Both the position numbers and the translations under genes were made by a program. The notes under the pieces were generated by a model. The model did no database searches, was not told where the DNA came from, and saw nothing but the letters and a program-made list of their open reading frames with translations. Shown here piece after piece: positions 11,901 to 24,173 of a DNA stretch of 64,000 nucleotides (positions are counted from its first letter, which is position 1; each line of letters begins with the position of its first letter). Origin of the DNA: Spirodela intermedia (lineage: Eukaryota; Streptophyta; Magnoliopsida; Alismatales; Araceae); NCBI GenBank assembly GCA_902729315.2, contig LR746266.1, positions 1,763,759 to 1,827,758 on the forward strand. The letters run 5' to 3'.

Positions 11901-13002
11901 GAGGAACAAGACATTAGTGGGGCTGCATTATTGATACCACGAATTAGACCAATTGAGACCTAGGCAGGATTCTCTTAATCGGTCAACATAATTTTAATAA
12001 AAGATCCAAAGGTGAAATGACTCGACTATTTTGGAAACTAGAATAAGTCAACTTGTGGGAGAGAGTTAAACCTTTCTACATTTCATGTCGATCGGGACAA
12101 TGGGTCAGTAACCATTAATTGAAAGAATGGGAAGTTCAAGTGTCACCTGTTAAAGAGGTTTACATGGTTTGACTCTTATGGGTGGAGCTTAAGTAGTTAA
12201 AATATGTCTATTTGGGGTAACCTATTTATTGCACTCTGACCAGGTTTATGATGTAATCAGTTATCTCACACGCATCATGTATAGAGAGGTGGTAGTGAGG
12301 GGAAATCTTGCATAATTTCTTTAAGATAATGTCAAAAGCAGGGACAATAGTAGCCATATCACATATGCTCTAATTTTCCATGCCAATCTATTGGATAATA
12401 TAAAATCTACACATTCGCATTCGAATTTTATCTTATATGCATGCTTCATATACCTCATAAAAATATTGACTGTATGCAATAATCAAGTTGGCTACAAGTT
12501 TAAATTTTGTGATAAAAACATTTGAATATTTGAATTTAATGTTTTCACGCAACTTATAACATAAACAGAACAGTACAACCATTACATAAACATGAAAGCA
12601 TCTCTGAAACTTATATGGCAGCATCTCAACTCCATGCTAAACTAAGCAACCAAGATGTAAATCTAGCATCGATAACAAGATCAAATCAAAGAAACATTAA
12701 TCTCCCAATTGTCTTCCATTAAACTCCAATTCTCACGATAGCTGGGCTGGTCACATAATGGGTACTACCCTCCTATTTCAACATAATCTTATTGAACATA
12801 AAAGAAATTCAAACATTACCTTATACAGCAACCCAACCAATGAAAACGGCTAAAAGCTCAGGGTTTTGATGATGGAACTAGCCTGTGTTGGGAATGGGTA
12901 GATATTCTCAACTAAATGATAACAAAAGAGTCAGGTTAAAGAGTGCTGACTAACTGTATAATGGGCAGGTTGTTGGGCTGTGGGAGAGGGAACAGAGGAC
13001 GC
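8896..13002. other. Intergenic sequence without recognisable genes
   Basis: After a degenerate purine-rich shoulder to about 9150, the rest is moderately AT-rich with only short open frames (63 codons or fewer), none resembling a known protein. No LTR, terminal inverted repeat or tRNA was recognised. The last part, near 12950-13002, is probably the 3' untranslated region of ATP12. Confidence 0.4.
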
Positions 13003-16000
13003 TCATTGTCTCTGTGAGAGCCCAAGAAATACAGCTGCAGAAGATATCTGAACTTGAAGATCAGCAATATCAACGTCATGGCCGCCTTCGACCAGGCCCC
13101 ATCTGTCAACCTGTCATGGAAATCCCGAAGAAAGGTCAGGAATGCCAACCAGAAACTAGTGTCCAAGCTAGCTAAACATTGTAAGTTCATGAGACGCCTG
13201 ATAAGAACCTGTAAATCTTCCTCGAGCCTAATCAGTTTTATGGCCTCCTGAATGTCCAATCTCCCACGAACAATCCCAAGGGGGATGACCAGAGAGTGTG
13301 CAGCAGCCGCCAGAGCATCAATGACCGCCAGCTCGCAGTCTGTTGTAGTCTTCAGCATGTTTTCAATGGCCCCAACAAGACCATCTCCCTGCTTTCCTCC
13401 AAAGAAACAAGAATGCACCACTGGCTTGAACCCAAACTCTGACTCCAACCATTCTAGAAGAGGGTCAAGGTTCTCAATTTGCTTTTCTGCACACAGTTAA
13501 AGGTACAGGTGAGGAAGGAAGGGAGGGCTCATTAAATTAATCAAAACCTGAGGATATTGTAGAAACTCTCACTCAGATGGGAAAACATTCAAGCCCAAAC
13601 CTCCACATTGGATTCTCACAAAACCCTCTCCTATGGGATTCTACAAAGTAACATGATTCCTCAATCTATGACGAAGAGATTTATGCTCTCCTCATCAGAA
13701 ACTACTGGATGTGGTTCTAAATACTTCTCTTCATTAAATCGCAGTTCATTGATCGTCTAATATGTGTATTCTTGAATCAGATACAAAAATGTCCCTTACT
13801 TCTTAATAAATAAATGGGGGGTTTCGGGTCAAGCTAAAACAAGTTTCATCACGAGGCAACGGTTCTCAAATCTAGAAGATCTGTCAACATTCTCAACTAC
13901 CCGCACTGGGAGTGGCAGTTTGTTGAGGTCCAGGAAGCCCGGGCCCAAGATTGTGGGGAAGGGTTGCCAGTTTGTTGAGTAAGTGGCTGCAGAGTGTTGA
14001 TACAGGATTTATTGCTGGAAAGGGATTGCACTATGTGCATAACTCCAGCCCAGCAGTATGTTTGGCCTATCCCAGTGCAACTCTGCAGAGCCTCGGTCAA
14101 GTGTTTGCTGCTGGTTTGGGCCCACCAGAAAGTTGCAAACAACTGAGCGGTTGATGAAAGAAATCCTGAATCTATTGTGAGCTAAATTTCGAGGCCAAAG
14201 TCAAGAAACATTAGAACAGATGACCAGCCCAGCCCGTAGTGAAAGCACCATATTCAGTGGAGGAATTTGAATAAAGTAAAGCTGATTGAGCACAAAAAAT
14301 TAATAACAGAAGACATCTTCAAAGATTGGCGTCCACAAATGCTAAGGGTCGAGTTGCTTCCCAATGGCTTTCTATCTATGCGGCTCAGAAATTCTGAGGA
14401 ATGATCTTATGAAAGAATGGAATTCCTTAAAGTATTGGTCTCCATTTAGAAATTCACTATCACACTTTTTGTTCTCGCCTCCAGGGAAAAACTTGATCTA
14501 TTGAGCCGTTCAAATCAAGCCTACAACACTATCATAATACTAGAATTGAAGACACTCCACGTGGTGGAGGATAAAATTGGGCACTGCAGCCCATCAGCCT
14601 TCAGATTACGAAGACCCACCCAAGGCATCTTCATGCTTGCCTATGTGGCAGTCCATCAGAGAAAGGGAATGCCTTTGGTTTCAAAAATCTAGTTTCAAAA
14701 AGCCTGTCAGAGAGTGGATTGGATATGTTCAAAGAAAGCTTTTCAACGTTATACTTCAAGAAAACCAGCATCCCTCATTATTTACTTATGGCTGGCCAAA
14801 CTGAACCTCCAACATGACAACCCGCACTTCAGAGTTGCTAAAACCCGTCATTACTCATGCTTGACCTAAAATGATAGCCCGACCATAGAACTCCGCAGGA
14901 CTAGCATTGGGATCAAATTGACTTTCAGGAATCGCAAGTAAGAATAAGTTTGCGCAATTATATGGACCTAAGAATTTAATTAGCCAAGTTTTCAACCAGT
15001 CCCCTGAGAATACATATAAAAAATCAGATCATCTCCCTCCATCTTTATTGTTAAGCCAACAGGGTGGTGCCAACCTCTCTAAAATGATTCTTCATCAAGA
15101 ACAAATTCTAGTTTAGATCCTATGTACAACAGAGAATGTCTATACAAAGAAAGGTTATCCTCACAGAAGAGGATTATTGAAGAAGAAAAGTTATCCACAA
15201 ATGTTTCAGATTTAAATCTACCTCTATATGTGTTCAGCATCGGTAATCTATGATCTCACACCTACTTCAGGTTCAGACCATAAATCTGATTCCAAGAAGA
15301 GATCACTTCATGTTACGTCTGATTTTTCGTTTACGATACCTAAATTTAATATATTCATCTCTTACCATAGTCCAACCCCGTTTTCTCCTTTCCATTCTAT
15401 CTGTCAATTATTTGAAAAATGATGGCTATGAGTTTCAGCAGGGATTCTACCTGGGCTAGTTTGTGTCCCTAAACTAACTGAAAGAGCTTTCCAGACTTAT
15501 CATTTATTGCTGCTGACCTTGAAAATTTTCTGAAATAACCATTAAATAATTGCTTTTCCATTTTCCGTTAAATCTAATGATATATTTTCATTTCCATCTA
15601 TATTATCTGATTTTTAACAGTAGACAGAATCTCTGATTGTAGCCATTGCCTTCATTTCGGATTTTGTTCTATACTTAAGAGTGGAATCTTAAGGCTACAT
15701 CGTCATCATCCAGGAAAGGATATTAAAACTTTCTTAGGAATAACCCAAAAGCATTCTAATATGAAGAATGGAATAATTCATTTGTACCTCAAATGCGTCA
15801 GTTAAGCGTTTCAAACATGATTCTGGACTCCCAATTCACAGTCTATGGAACAGAGTGGACAGGGCTTCTGTTTCAGGGCAGATGAAGGAGATGCTTCAAA
15901 TTCCCAATTCTTCAAGGTGAGACACTAACGCGAGTCAAAGCCCAAACACGGAAGAAACCAGATCAGTTGGATGGCATACCAAGAACTCCACGGGTTAAAT

Positions 16001-16801
16001 CGCTGTCCCCTGGTGATCGGCAAAATACAAGGTCCTGGTGGAATTTCTTCATCAAATGCTCGATAATCTTCGCACGGGTGAGCGGAACTCTCTCCAGGGC
16101 TGTGCAAACAAGCTTCATCAGAGGCATCGTGAAGGGTCTGATTCCATCTGCTTGCTACCCAGAGAAGAGACAAGCCTCGTTACTAACGATCTTTAACACG
16201 GCCTGAGCCCCACCGAAGGATCTTGACCAGTTGAATTTCATGACCGCTAAAATTACACAACAGAGAAGACAGCAAAAGAAGACCGCAATGAGGAAAAGAT
16301 AGAGAGAGGGGGACGTGAAAGGCTCACCTGATACTCCCACTCGGCGGCGATCGCCTTGGCGAGGGCGAGGCTTGGGATCTTGAGCGGTCTCCTGGATGGC
16401 GACTTAAGGGTGCGATAGTCGAGCATCACTGTCCACCCATTGCCGTCGTCGGCCATCCGGGTGGTCACCTCCTCGTAGAACCGCTTCCCGACGATCGACC
16501 CCGTCATGAACGACATGGGCATCGTCACGGAGGTCTTGTCCCGCGTCGCGCGGCTGCTGTTGCCGCCCGGCCGCTTCAAGTATATCTTCTCGTCCTCATC
16601 CTTCACGCGGACCTTACCACCATCGCTCTCATCCTTCCCCCCGCCATCATCCCCGGCGAGGCCAGGGGCAGCGAACTGGGGCTCCACTTCCTCCCCGGCG
16701 ACAGTGGCCATTGGAAATCGGCCATGGCCGTCGGTAATCGACTTCCGGAGGACGATCGTGGGACTCAGGCACCGTCGCAGTAGCCTCGCCGGAGCCGCCA
16801 T
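13003..16801 (-). CDS. ATP12: ATP12, mitochondrial F1-ATPase assembly chaperone (ATPAF2 homologue)
   Basis: ATP12 binds the F1 alpha subunit in the mitochondrial matrix and is needed for F1 assembly. Exons on the minus strand are 16801-16328, 16154-15980, 13486-13209 and 13110-13003. All junctions are GT-AG and phases join (0, 1, 0), giving 344 residues. Recognisable family blocks are GKRFYEEV and WTVMLDYRTLKSP in exon 1, DGIRPFTMPLMKL in exon 2, ESEFGFKPVV and ELAVIDALAAAAHSL in exon 3, and VDRWGLVEGGHDVDIADLQ near the end. The Arg/Ala/Leu-rich start is a plausible mitochondrial presequence. I chose the ATG at 16801 for its ACCATGG context; in-frame ATGs at 16807 and 16885 are possible. Exon 3 also stays open past its splice site into intron 3, so only splicing restores the conserved C-terminus. 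All expected blocks are intact. Confidence 0.95.
13487..15979 (-). other. Intron 2 of ATP12 (2.5 kb)
   Basis: The intron is bounded by a GTATG donor and a TGTGCAG acceptor. Small open frames occur on both strands, for example around 13900-14150, but none resembles a known protein. No transposon ends were recognised. Confidence 0.85.
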
Positions 16802-16944
16802 GGTCATCACTCCCTTCCCTTCACCACCTCCCCCTTCTCTTCCTTTTTCCGCGGCTCCAGTGAGGACCAAGTCGCTGCCGATCACTGCGATCCAACGGCT
16901 ATCCGGGAGAGAAAAGTTTTGCAGAAAAGTCCCTACTTGAGTAT

Positions 16945-17080
16945 AGGACGGGCTTTTGGGGATGTCGATTAGGGTAGGGCATTAGGGTGAGTCTGAATAG
17001 TCTTAAAAAGTTGTAAAAGATCGAGACGTCCTCCTCTTCACAGACTAAAGATGAACTCTTGGGCATTAGGGTTTCTGTTC
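16945..17080 (-). promoter_or_regulatory. Telo-box-like motifs upstream of ATP12
   Basis: Read on the gene's strand, AAACCCTAA occurs at 17074-17066, and two related CCCTAA cores occur at 16976-16969 and 16989-16982, about 170-270 bp before the ATG. Telo-boxes are common in plant promoters of growth-linked, ribosomal and mitochondrial genes. Their function here is inferred from position only. Confidence 0.45.
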
Positions 17081-20000
17081 AGAGAGCAAGCTTTAGAGCT
17101 TGGATGCTGATTATTCATGGTATTTAGTTGTGGCCTCTTGATCTCATGTTATTGTTCTAAGAATCTCAAAGGAATACTAGCCATCATGTGAATAGACAGA
17201 AGGCATACCATCACTAGAATGAAAATTATCCTTTCATATGTATGCAACTCGATTGTGCTAACCGATGCAGAGTATTTATCCCATCCTTATGAATTGATAA
17301 GAGTGCCTTTTATAATGTGATTGCTTCAAAAAATCCCATCAGACTCCCTAGCATAGCGATGGCTCTTAGCAGCCCACATAGTTCTAATTAATTTACTGTG
17401 TTTTTTGGACTTGAAATAGGTACAAGGAGGAGTTTATTCCCATTATCAATTTCTCTGTTGTTGGTCCCTTGTCGGTTATTAACGTATACCATTTGATGAA
17501 CTCCCCAGCAACAGGTTTTTCTTTTTCTTTTTCTTTTCTCCAGACAACTTGTTCTTGCGGTTGAACGGTTGATTGTTTGGAGTCCAGACTTTGAGTTTTA
17601 GAGCAATAACTTGGAGATTGTTCGCTAAGTCTGCTGGACAGTTCTTATACAATGATAATATTAGAGGGCTCAAGAAGGCTAGACTTGACGAGAGTCCCCT
17701 AGTTATTCTTACTCTGGGGGATTGGATTTTCTTGCTTGGAGTGGTGAGTTTTTGAGCTTGACTACTTGACCTTTGAAAGTACACATGTGCTGACAAGTGA
17801 TCTGTTTTCTTTAATGTACATCTCCCCGTCTATATACAGAAATGCATACATATATGTTGTGTGTGTAAATATACATATATATGCATAAATTGAGAGCGAA
17901 GAAGACCACCAATGCATGCATCCACGCGGGCTTTATGGCCTCGTCTCCCATCCTCATTAAAGAGTGGAGGGGCTCCTTCCTCTCTCTCTCTCTCTCTCCC
18001 GCTCTCCCAATCTCCCTCTCTCTATATGCCTCTCCATCACGTCGGTCTTTGAGCCGCCATTCCAGGAAAATTGAGTGCTGGGTGTCCAACGTAGCCCAAA
18101 TCTCTGTCATGCACACGCGCTAGAGAGAGGGAGGGAGAGAGTCAAGAGGAGAATCACGTGGCAATAGAACGAGTCAAGAGAAGAATCATGTGGCTATAGA
18201 ACTCCAAGTCAAACCGTAGGATTTTAGAGGAGCCCGGAAAATGGAATGATGGGGGGACAATGAGGATCTCTGATGGGGCAAATATCACTAGGCGTCAACT
18301 TCGTCAGAAAATTGTCCCAATAGGCTTGTAGCTCTGAAAAGGAAGGTAACCTATTTGAGTTTCTCTCTTGATTAGCGGCTTTGATTTAGTTTTCTTCGTC
18401 ATCATAATTTTTGTTCAGAATTAATGACGGAAAGTTCATGAGTTTTGCCCTCGCCAAGAACACGGTTTGACTTTCTCTATTAACTAGTACTACCTTCTTC
18501 ATCTGGAAGGAATTCTAGATGTACCTAAACTATCACATTTAAACACATGTAACATCAGTGTAAAAGAGTTTCTGAAGAAATGAAAAGAAGAACTTGTAGT
18601 TATCTATAAGTTTGAGAGTGCTTGGCAAATCTAAAAGAGAGCTTCTTCCTCATTTTGCCCTTCTCCCCTGCCGAAATTCCGATCTGCCTCTACCACTGTG
18701 TTGATCTTTTCCTTGGATTAAATTGTTTAATCTATATGCACTAGGCCAAAGTTTATTGTGGGTTTGGATATGTATATTTTTACTCTCCTTAATGGGCTAA
18801 CAATACACCTTTGGCAATTCTCCCCTCTCTTCAACCAAAGCCATACAATCACACCCCAATTTAATGGTATCTCCTTAGCCATCACAGTTTTTTTGTTTAA
18901 TCATATGACCAGACTTTCATGCGAATTGTTTTATGCTTAAGGCGCTGTATTTAGTGATTTTCTAGATGACCCATGAACAAGTATAGTTAGAATTCTTTTT
19001 TTGGGCTGATATCCTCTTTGGAGCTTTATCTTGCATATGCATAATTGGGCTCTTTGCATGCCAATTAATAACACACAAAGACAGGCGCTGGATAAGAAGA
19101 TTGAAAGACAAAATACCTATCATTGGGCAATTTTGAAAAAATCAGCTAGTAAGGAAATAGATTGCAATGGGTAAGCAAAGTTCATCAAATTAAGACTCAT
19201 CTTAGATAAGTATCAAGCCAGGCTGGCTCTAGTATAGTTTCCTTTCGGATTTTGTCTTCACTCTTCATGGGAAACATTGATAATGATGCTACCAAAGAAT
19301 CAGCATACTTGACTCATTTACACTCTTATTCACAAATCTGAAGTTCATTGGATGAAACACTTGGTATTTTGAGCAATTTAGTTGCCCATGCTTGACTCCC
19401 TTGCTTGCTTGAGCCAACATTCACTGACTTTGAGCGAATAATCTTCCAATGTTGAAAAAAATCAATGCTGTGTAACATTGTAGGTTCAGATTAATCCGAA
19501 TTACTGGCTAATGTCTATACTAACTCACAATATAATGCAAGTATAATTTTGCTAGTTATCTCTACAAGGGAGGACTTGCTTCATAGGTATTCAGGCCATT
19601 CCTCATTTTCTAGGCTCCTCCCTTTGGCTAGATGGGTGTAAAAGATATCAACTCAGATTAAAATAAATATTTGTATAAAACAGAAATCTTAATTAGGCCA
19701 AGTTTAGCCTAGAGAGAGAAAATAAGCTAACAGCCTCTTCAATCCCAGACTAAACCCATGCCCCAACCTCAGTTGTATCACCTTTTCGGCCTAAATAATC
19801 TATCTGCTCTTGCGGTCAAGAAAAAAAGAATCATTTTTTAAAAATTCATTTCACTATTTTTCCAATAATTTTTTTGATGGATTCTTCGAATTGAAGCTTC
19901 TACAGTATTTCCTATCGACAAGTCTACTTTTTACATTAACTCAGATGTGACTATTTACCAATGCACGTCATATGTAATATGACATTTTATTTGTCTTGAA

Positions 20001-20519
20001 AGAAATTTAAGTAGGTGAAGGGCAGAACGGGGCATCAGTTACAATATTATACTAAACTTTCCACTCCATCTAATTAAAGCGCAGAAATTATGAATATAAT
20101 TTTTTACCTTGTCTATTTTACTGTAAAAATAATCATAGACATCACTCCACGTGTAATCCATGTGTGAACACGAGACGACGGCAGTCTAGATGCGACTAAA
20201 TTATCCACAGCCGTACAATTAGAATTATTTTTTTTGCAGAAATGAGTTGTCAACTATTTGTCTCTCCCACCAACTTTGAAATTGACACCCACCAAACGGA
20301 CGAAAAAAAAAACCCCGTAACAAAAGAGTCGGCAGAGGGGAGAGTGAGTTTAGCTTTTACGAGACCCACTGAAAATGGACCATGAATCTGGACGCCACGG
20401 AATCCAGTCCCCAGACCAGACAGAAGTTGGGAGGGGAGTGTCTACGTTCCAGATAGATAAATAGATAGATAGATCGATAGGGAAAGGTGATAGGCAGAGA
20501 CAGGCCAAAATCTAGAGAA
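17081..20519. other. Intergenic sequence
   Basis: AT-rich sequence with no recognised gene. It contains a 32-bp tandem duplication at 18139-18170 and 18171-18202, a short CT run near 17980-18000, and a degenerate GATA run at about 20452-20480. Confidence 0.4.
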
Positions 20520-20550
20520 ATTTTCTAGCTTTACCCGAACCAATCTGATC

Positions 20551-20764
20551 TCTCTCTCTCTCTCTCTCTCCCTATCCATTTATCTATCTCTCTATGTCCG
20601 TCACCATTGATTTGTGGATGTCTATCTCTCTGTCTCTGTCTGTCTCTCCGTCTCTCTCTCTTTCTCCCTATCCATTTATCTATCTCTCTATCTCCGTCAC
20701 CATTGATTTGTGGATGTCTATCTCTCTGTCTCTGTCTCTCTCTCTCTCTCTCTCTCGCTTTCTC
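20551..20764. repeat. CT-rich tandem duplication, 96-bp period
   Basis: Two copies of a 96-bp unit begin at 20570 and 20666. Each opens with CCCTATCCATTTATC, contains CGTCACCATTGATTTGTGG, and ends in a CT microsatellite. The block is simple-sequence expansion, and the open frames through it are not genes. Confidence 0.85.
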
Positions 20765-21060
20765 TCTTGCCCCGACAACATTCACAGGGATACAGGCCCA
20801 CTGTAAACTAATCAACCTTGCACTACCAAACCAAACCAAAACTCTGGTGCGATCCCACACACCAGACGGACTGAAAGCTCCTTACGCCTCGTCACCCGCC
20901 TCATCAACAAATACTCTACTCCCAATTTTTCAAATCATTCCTTAAATGTATGAAAAACCTCATGCGAATAATGCTTGACGGTCATCTTTCTATTAACATC
21001 TAATGAGCTTGATAGCTACGCAGTCAATTTGACCCAAGTTTCTCCGAATATGAACCGTGT

Positions 21061-21063
<3 letters not shown>

Positions 21064-21121
<58 letters not shown>
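21064..21121. repeat. (CT)n microsatellite
   Basis: About 29 uninterrupted CT units. Flanking sequence to 21582 contains another CT-rich patch (21240-21302) and no gene. Confidence 0.95.
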
Positions 21122-21123
<2 letters not shown>

Positions 21124-21582
21124 GCGTGATTGAAGACTGAATCAATTGCTTAAGAGGCAGGAAAACTCGACGAACCGCCAGGCCCATGCTTGTCCGATCC
21201 TCAACAGGCTATGAACGATACCATGAAACCTGCGAAACCCTCCCTCTTTCCCCTCTCTGTCCCTCCCCTTCTCTCTCCCCTCTCTCTTCTCTCTCTCTCT
21301 CTAATAAGTTTAGATCGATGATTGGCGTAGACCAGAGTTTTAGGACAGTCTGGCTCGGAGCCTGGCTCAGAATTTTTCTGGGACAAGTGAAACATGGAAG
21401 ATATTTGATTTAGTTAATAATGCCCGGCTCCAAGTTATAGATCACGCTCACATATATAATAAACACAATACAACATATATACATGAACAAATTCGTGTGA
21501 TCGAAGCAAGCAAATAACGGAGAGGACGGCGTGATTTAAAAATAACAGTGTCGGACCAGGTCGACCCCTTGGAGGTCGCCTC

Positions 21583-22380
21583 TCAGTCCAGGGCGTTGGC
21601 GATCTCCTTATATGTGCTGACCTTATCGGGATGAAGCGCTACTTGGACATCGACGCCCCCCTTCTCCTCGAAGGGTAAGAGGATGGCCAGACCCTCGACG
21701 GGCAGGAAGGTGAGGACCTGAACGGGGGCCCCGCCGCCGAAGTCGAGCTCGTGGTATTGGAAGCTCGGCCAGCTGTCCACCTCCATGTTGGGAGACAGCA
21801 AGTTCCCCGCCGACCGCGCCGTCTCCTCCAGCGCCACCCCGTTCTCCGCCGCCAGCGCCCCAAAGTCAACGAACGACTTGAAGTAGCAGTCGTCGACGGC
21901 GGAGACCGCCGCGTGAATGATATCGGCCACCTGGCTGTAGCACCCGTTCAACAGCTCCGCCACGGTCATTCTAGGGTAGGCCCAGAGCACAACGTTTCCG
22001 AGGTACTCCATGGGCACCCTGGGCTTCATCCGCACCTGGCCGTTGACCGCTACCCTCACCTGTGTGATCTCATCCGCTACCAGCCCGCGGGCACCTTCTT
22101 CCAGACATGCACGAGGAGACACTGGAAGGTGCTGTACAGCCGGCCGGGGTTGTCAGAGGGAAACCTGGCCATGAGCTTGGACAAGAAGTCCACGAGGTAG
22201 TGGACGACAACGTTCGTCGTCTCCATCGCCTCCGCCACCGCCGCCGTCTCCGCCAGAGCTTCCACCGCCAATTCACGGGCCGTGTCTGCTCTGAACTCGA
22301 TGGCCCAGTGGTCGAACTCACACCGGGGCGAGTTCCTGGGGACAGAGATGGCTTGCCAGACGTGGTAGGGCAGGGGATCG
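21583..22380 (-). pseudogene. BAHD acyltransferase pseudogene, 5'-truncated and frameshifted
   Basis: On the minus strand the sequence aligns by eye with the C-terminal 60% of a BAHD enzyme. It carries the SVPRNSPRCEFDH linker (about 22345-22305), the LVHVWKK block, a VNGQVRMKPRVP block, the DFGGG motif and a normal stop at 21583. Reading passes from one frame to another near 22080-22090, consistent with loss of one base. Upstream the frame hits a stop near 22390, and nothing resembling the N-terminal half or the HxxxD motif precedes it. It is closest in layout to the BAHD gene at 6111-7439, including the unusual DFGGG, so the two are probably tandem-derived paralogues. A copia LTR begins about 160 bp beyond the break. 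Confidence 0.88.
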
Positions 22381-22540
22381 GGATGTTGGAGTTAATCTTG
22401 CCACTGTGATCATCGCAATCCACTGAGGAGGAAGGTGTCCGACGAAAGTCCCGCCTGATCTTACGTCTTATTTCTTATTTTGAACTCCCATGTATTTCTC
22501 TCTCTATCTTCTTCCTTTGATTGTTTCAATTACAGTCGTC

Positions 22541-22780
22541 TGTTATGGAGTTATAACGGCTGTGATTGCTCCTGAATGGTAGTGCTTGCAATAACTACCT
22601 TAACGGTGTTACTATACAAGGTGTTCAACTTGGTCCTATAAGAGAATCAGTTTGACAACTGTTTGGTTATGCCAATTGATTTCTTCAATTTCCAGTTTCA
22701 TAGATTTAGGCATTTTGTTGTTTCTCTATTTTTTTTGGGTTCTTAAGTTGTTACAAAGAGTCCTAAGGTTAGATTCTTCA
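22541..22780 (+). repeat. Probable 5' LTR of a copia element
   Basis: The segment starts TGTTATGGAG and ends TTCTTCA, two bases before a primer-binding site. The right end is well supported by that site. The left end is chosen only because it begins TG, so it may be wrong by tens of bases. Confidence 0.5.
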
Positions 22781-24170
22781 GTTGGTATCAGAACGATTAT
22801 GATCCAACATCGTCTCGACCATTATGGCACTATAGAAGGGAGACTCGTCATAGGATCTCATGGTAATGGGAGGATTGAAAGGAGCGAAGCAACCTATGCA
22901 GATAGGTACCATTCCAATCCTCACCAGGCTCAACTATCAAGTTTGGACATCTAGGATGCGTCTTCACCTTGAAGGCCTTGCGTTGTGGGAAGTCGTTGAG
23001 GTAGAGAACCCAATCAAGAAGAAAGATCGACAAGTGATGTCAATCTTGCTCAGCACGATCTCTAATGAGATATCGTAAGAGCTAGATGTGGAGAATATTA
23101 TAAAGTAGACGTGAAATCTCTTGAAGGCAAACAACGGAGGTGTTACACACCTGCAGACGGCCTATATTCAATCACTCCGAAGAGACTACGAGAACCTCTC
23201 TATGGATGATGAGCAGTTGCTTCTTGATTATTTTGAGAAATTGTCTCGCATCATGATTGAATTAAAGAGTCTAGAAGAGAATGTTTCTAATGCAGATCTC
23301 TCTGCCAAACTACTGAGATCAGTCTAGGTAAGTTTGACTCTATTATGACCTCTATTTACTAGTTTTAGAATCTTGACACAATCTTGATAGATAAAATTCT
23401 CAGAACTCTTAAAATTCATGAGGATAAACTTCAAGATCATTCTGTCAATAAGGAGGAGATGACATTGTTGGCTCATTCTCTTGGGAAGCATAAGAAGAAG
23501 CATTCCTCTTATGGCACATAGTCAAGAGGCCAAGGAAGAGGTCACGGCAGGAGCAAAGGCCCTGGTAGAGGAAGAGACAGAAGTGTCATGAAGGTTGAAG
23601 ACTCTGATGATGAAAGATTGAGTGACAAGCCAACAGTTCCCTACTACAACTGTCAAAACAAGGGCCATTATGTGAATGAATGTCATTTTCCAAAGAAGGA
23701 TAGACTGAAGATGGACAAAGAAAAGGCAATTGTGGCTGAAGAAAATTCGAGTGATAGTTCTCTTCTGATGGCATTCAAAGATTGTGATGTTCTTCTACAA
23801 GGCATCTATCAATCTGATTTGAGTAATGAAATGTGGTATTTGGACACGGGAGTAACCTCTTACATGACTGGTCAGAAGACACTTCTCTTTGACTTAGATA
23901 TGTCTTATAGAGGTGTTCGTTTTGGTGATGACTCACACATCCCAATTGAAGGTTGAGGTAAAATACTTCTTAATACTAAAAATGGGAGTAATGTTACCTA
24001 AATCAATGTCCTATATACTCCTTGATAGAGAGCTAATATTTTGAGTCATAGAAAACTTGATGAACAAGGTTGCAAAATTAATTTGTAAAATAGAGTTCTC
24101 ACAATTCACGATCAGAGAGGTATTCTTCTGACAAAGGTAAAGAGAAATTTTAAGAAACTTTATGACATGA
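22781..24170 (+). mobile_element. Copia retrotransposon remnant (gag and protease)
   Basis: Downstream of the primer site are a gag start resembling copia gag (LTRLNYQVW around 22920-22950), a LEGLALWEVVE segment, a QLLLDYFEKLSRIM segment near 23215-23260, and a basic Gly/Arg stretch. A zinc knuckle follows near 23640-23690 in which the first Cys is replaced by Tyr (YNCQNKGHYVNEC). The protease DTG triad lies at about 23845-23853. Stops interrupt the frame several times, and similarity fades after about 24170 with integrase, RT and 3' LTR absent. It is inactive. It is a different element from the remnant at 1-2780. Confidence 0.8.
22783..22794 (+). other. Primer-binding site (tRNA-iMet type)
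   Basis: TGGTATCAGAAC matches, apart from the last bases, the TGGTATCAGAGC site complementary to the 3' end of plant initiator tRNA-Met. It marks the start of the internal region of the copia remnant. Confidence 0.75.
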
Positions 24171-24173
24171 CTT

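Noticed and set aside
12936-13448. Reading this minus-strand frame as a complete 170-residue protein
   Set aside because: It runs from ATP12 exon 3 straight through intron 3 and then out of frame over exon 4. Splicing at 13208/13111 restores the conserved C-terminus.
16506-16940. Plus-strand frame of 144 codons
   Set aside because: Antisense of ATP12 exon 1.
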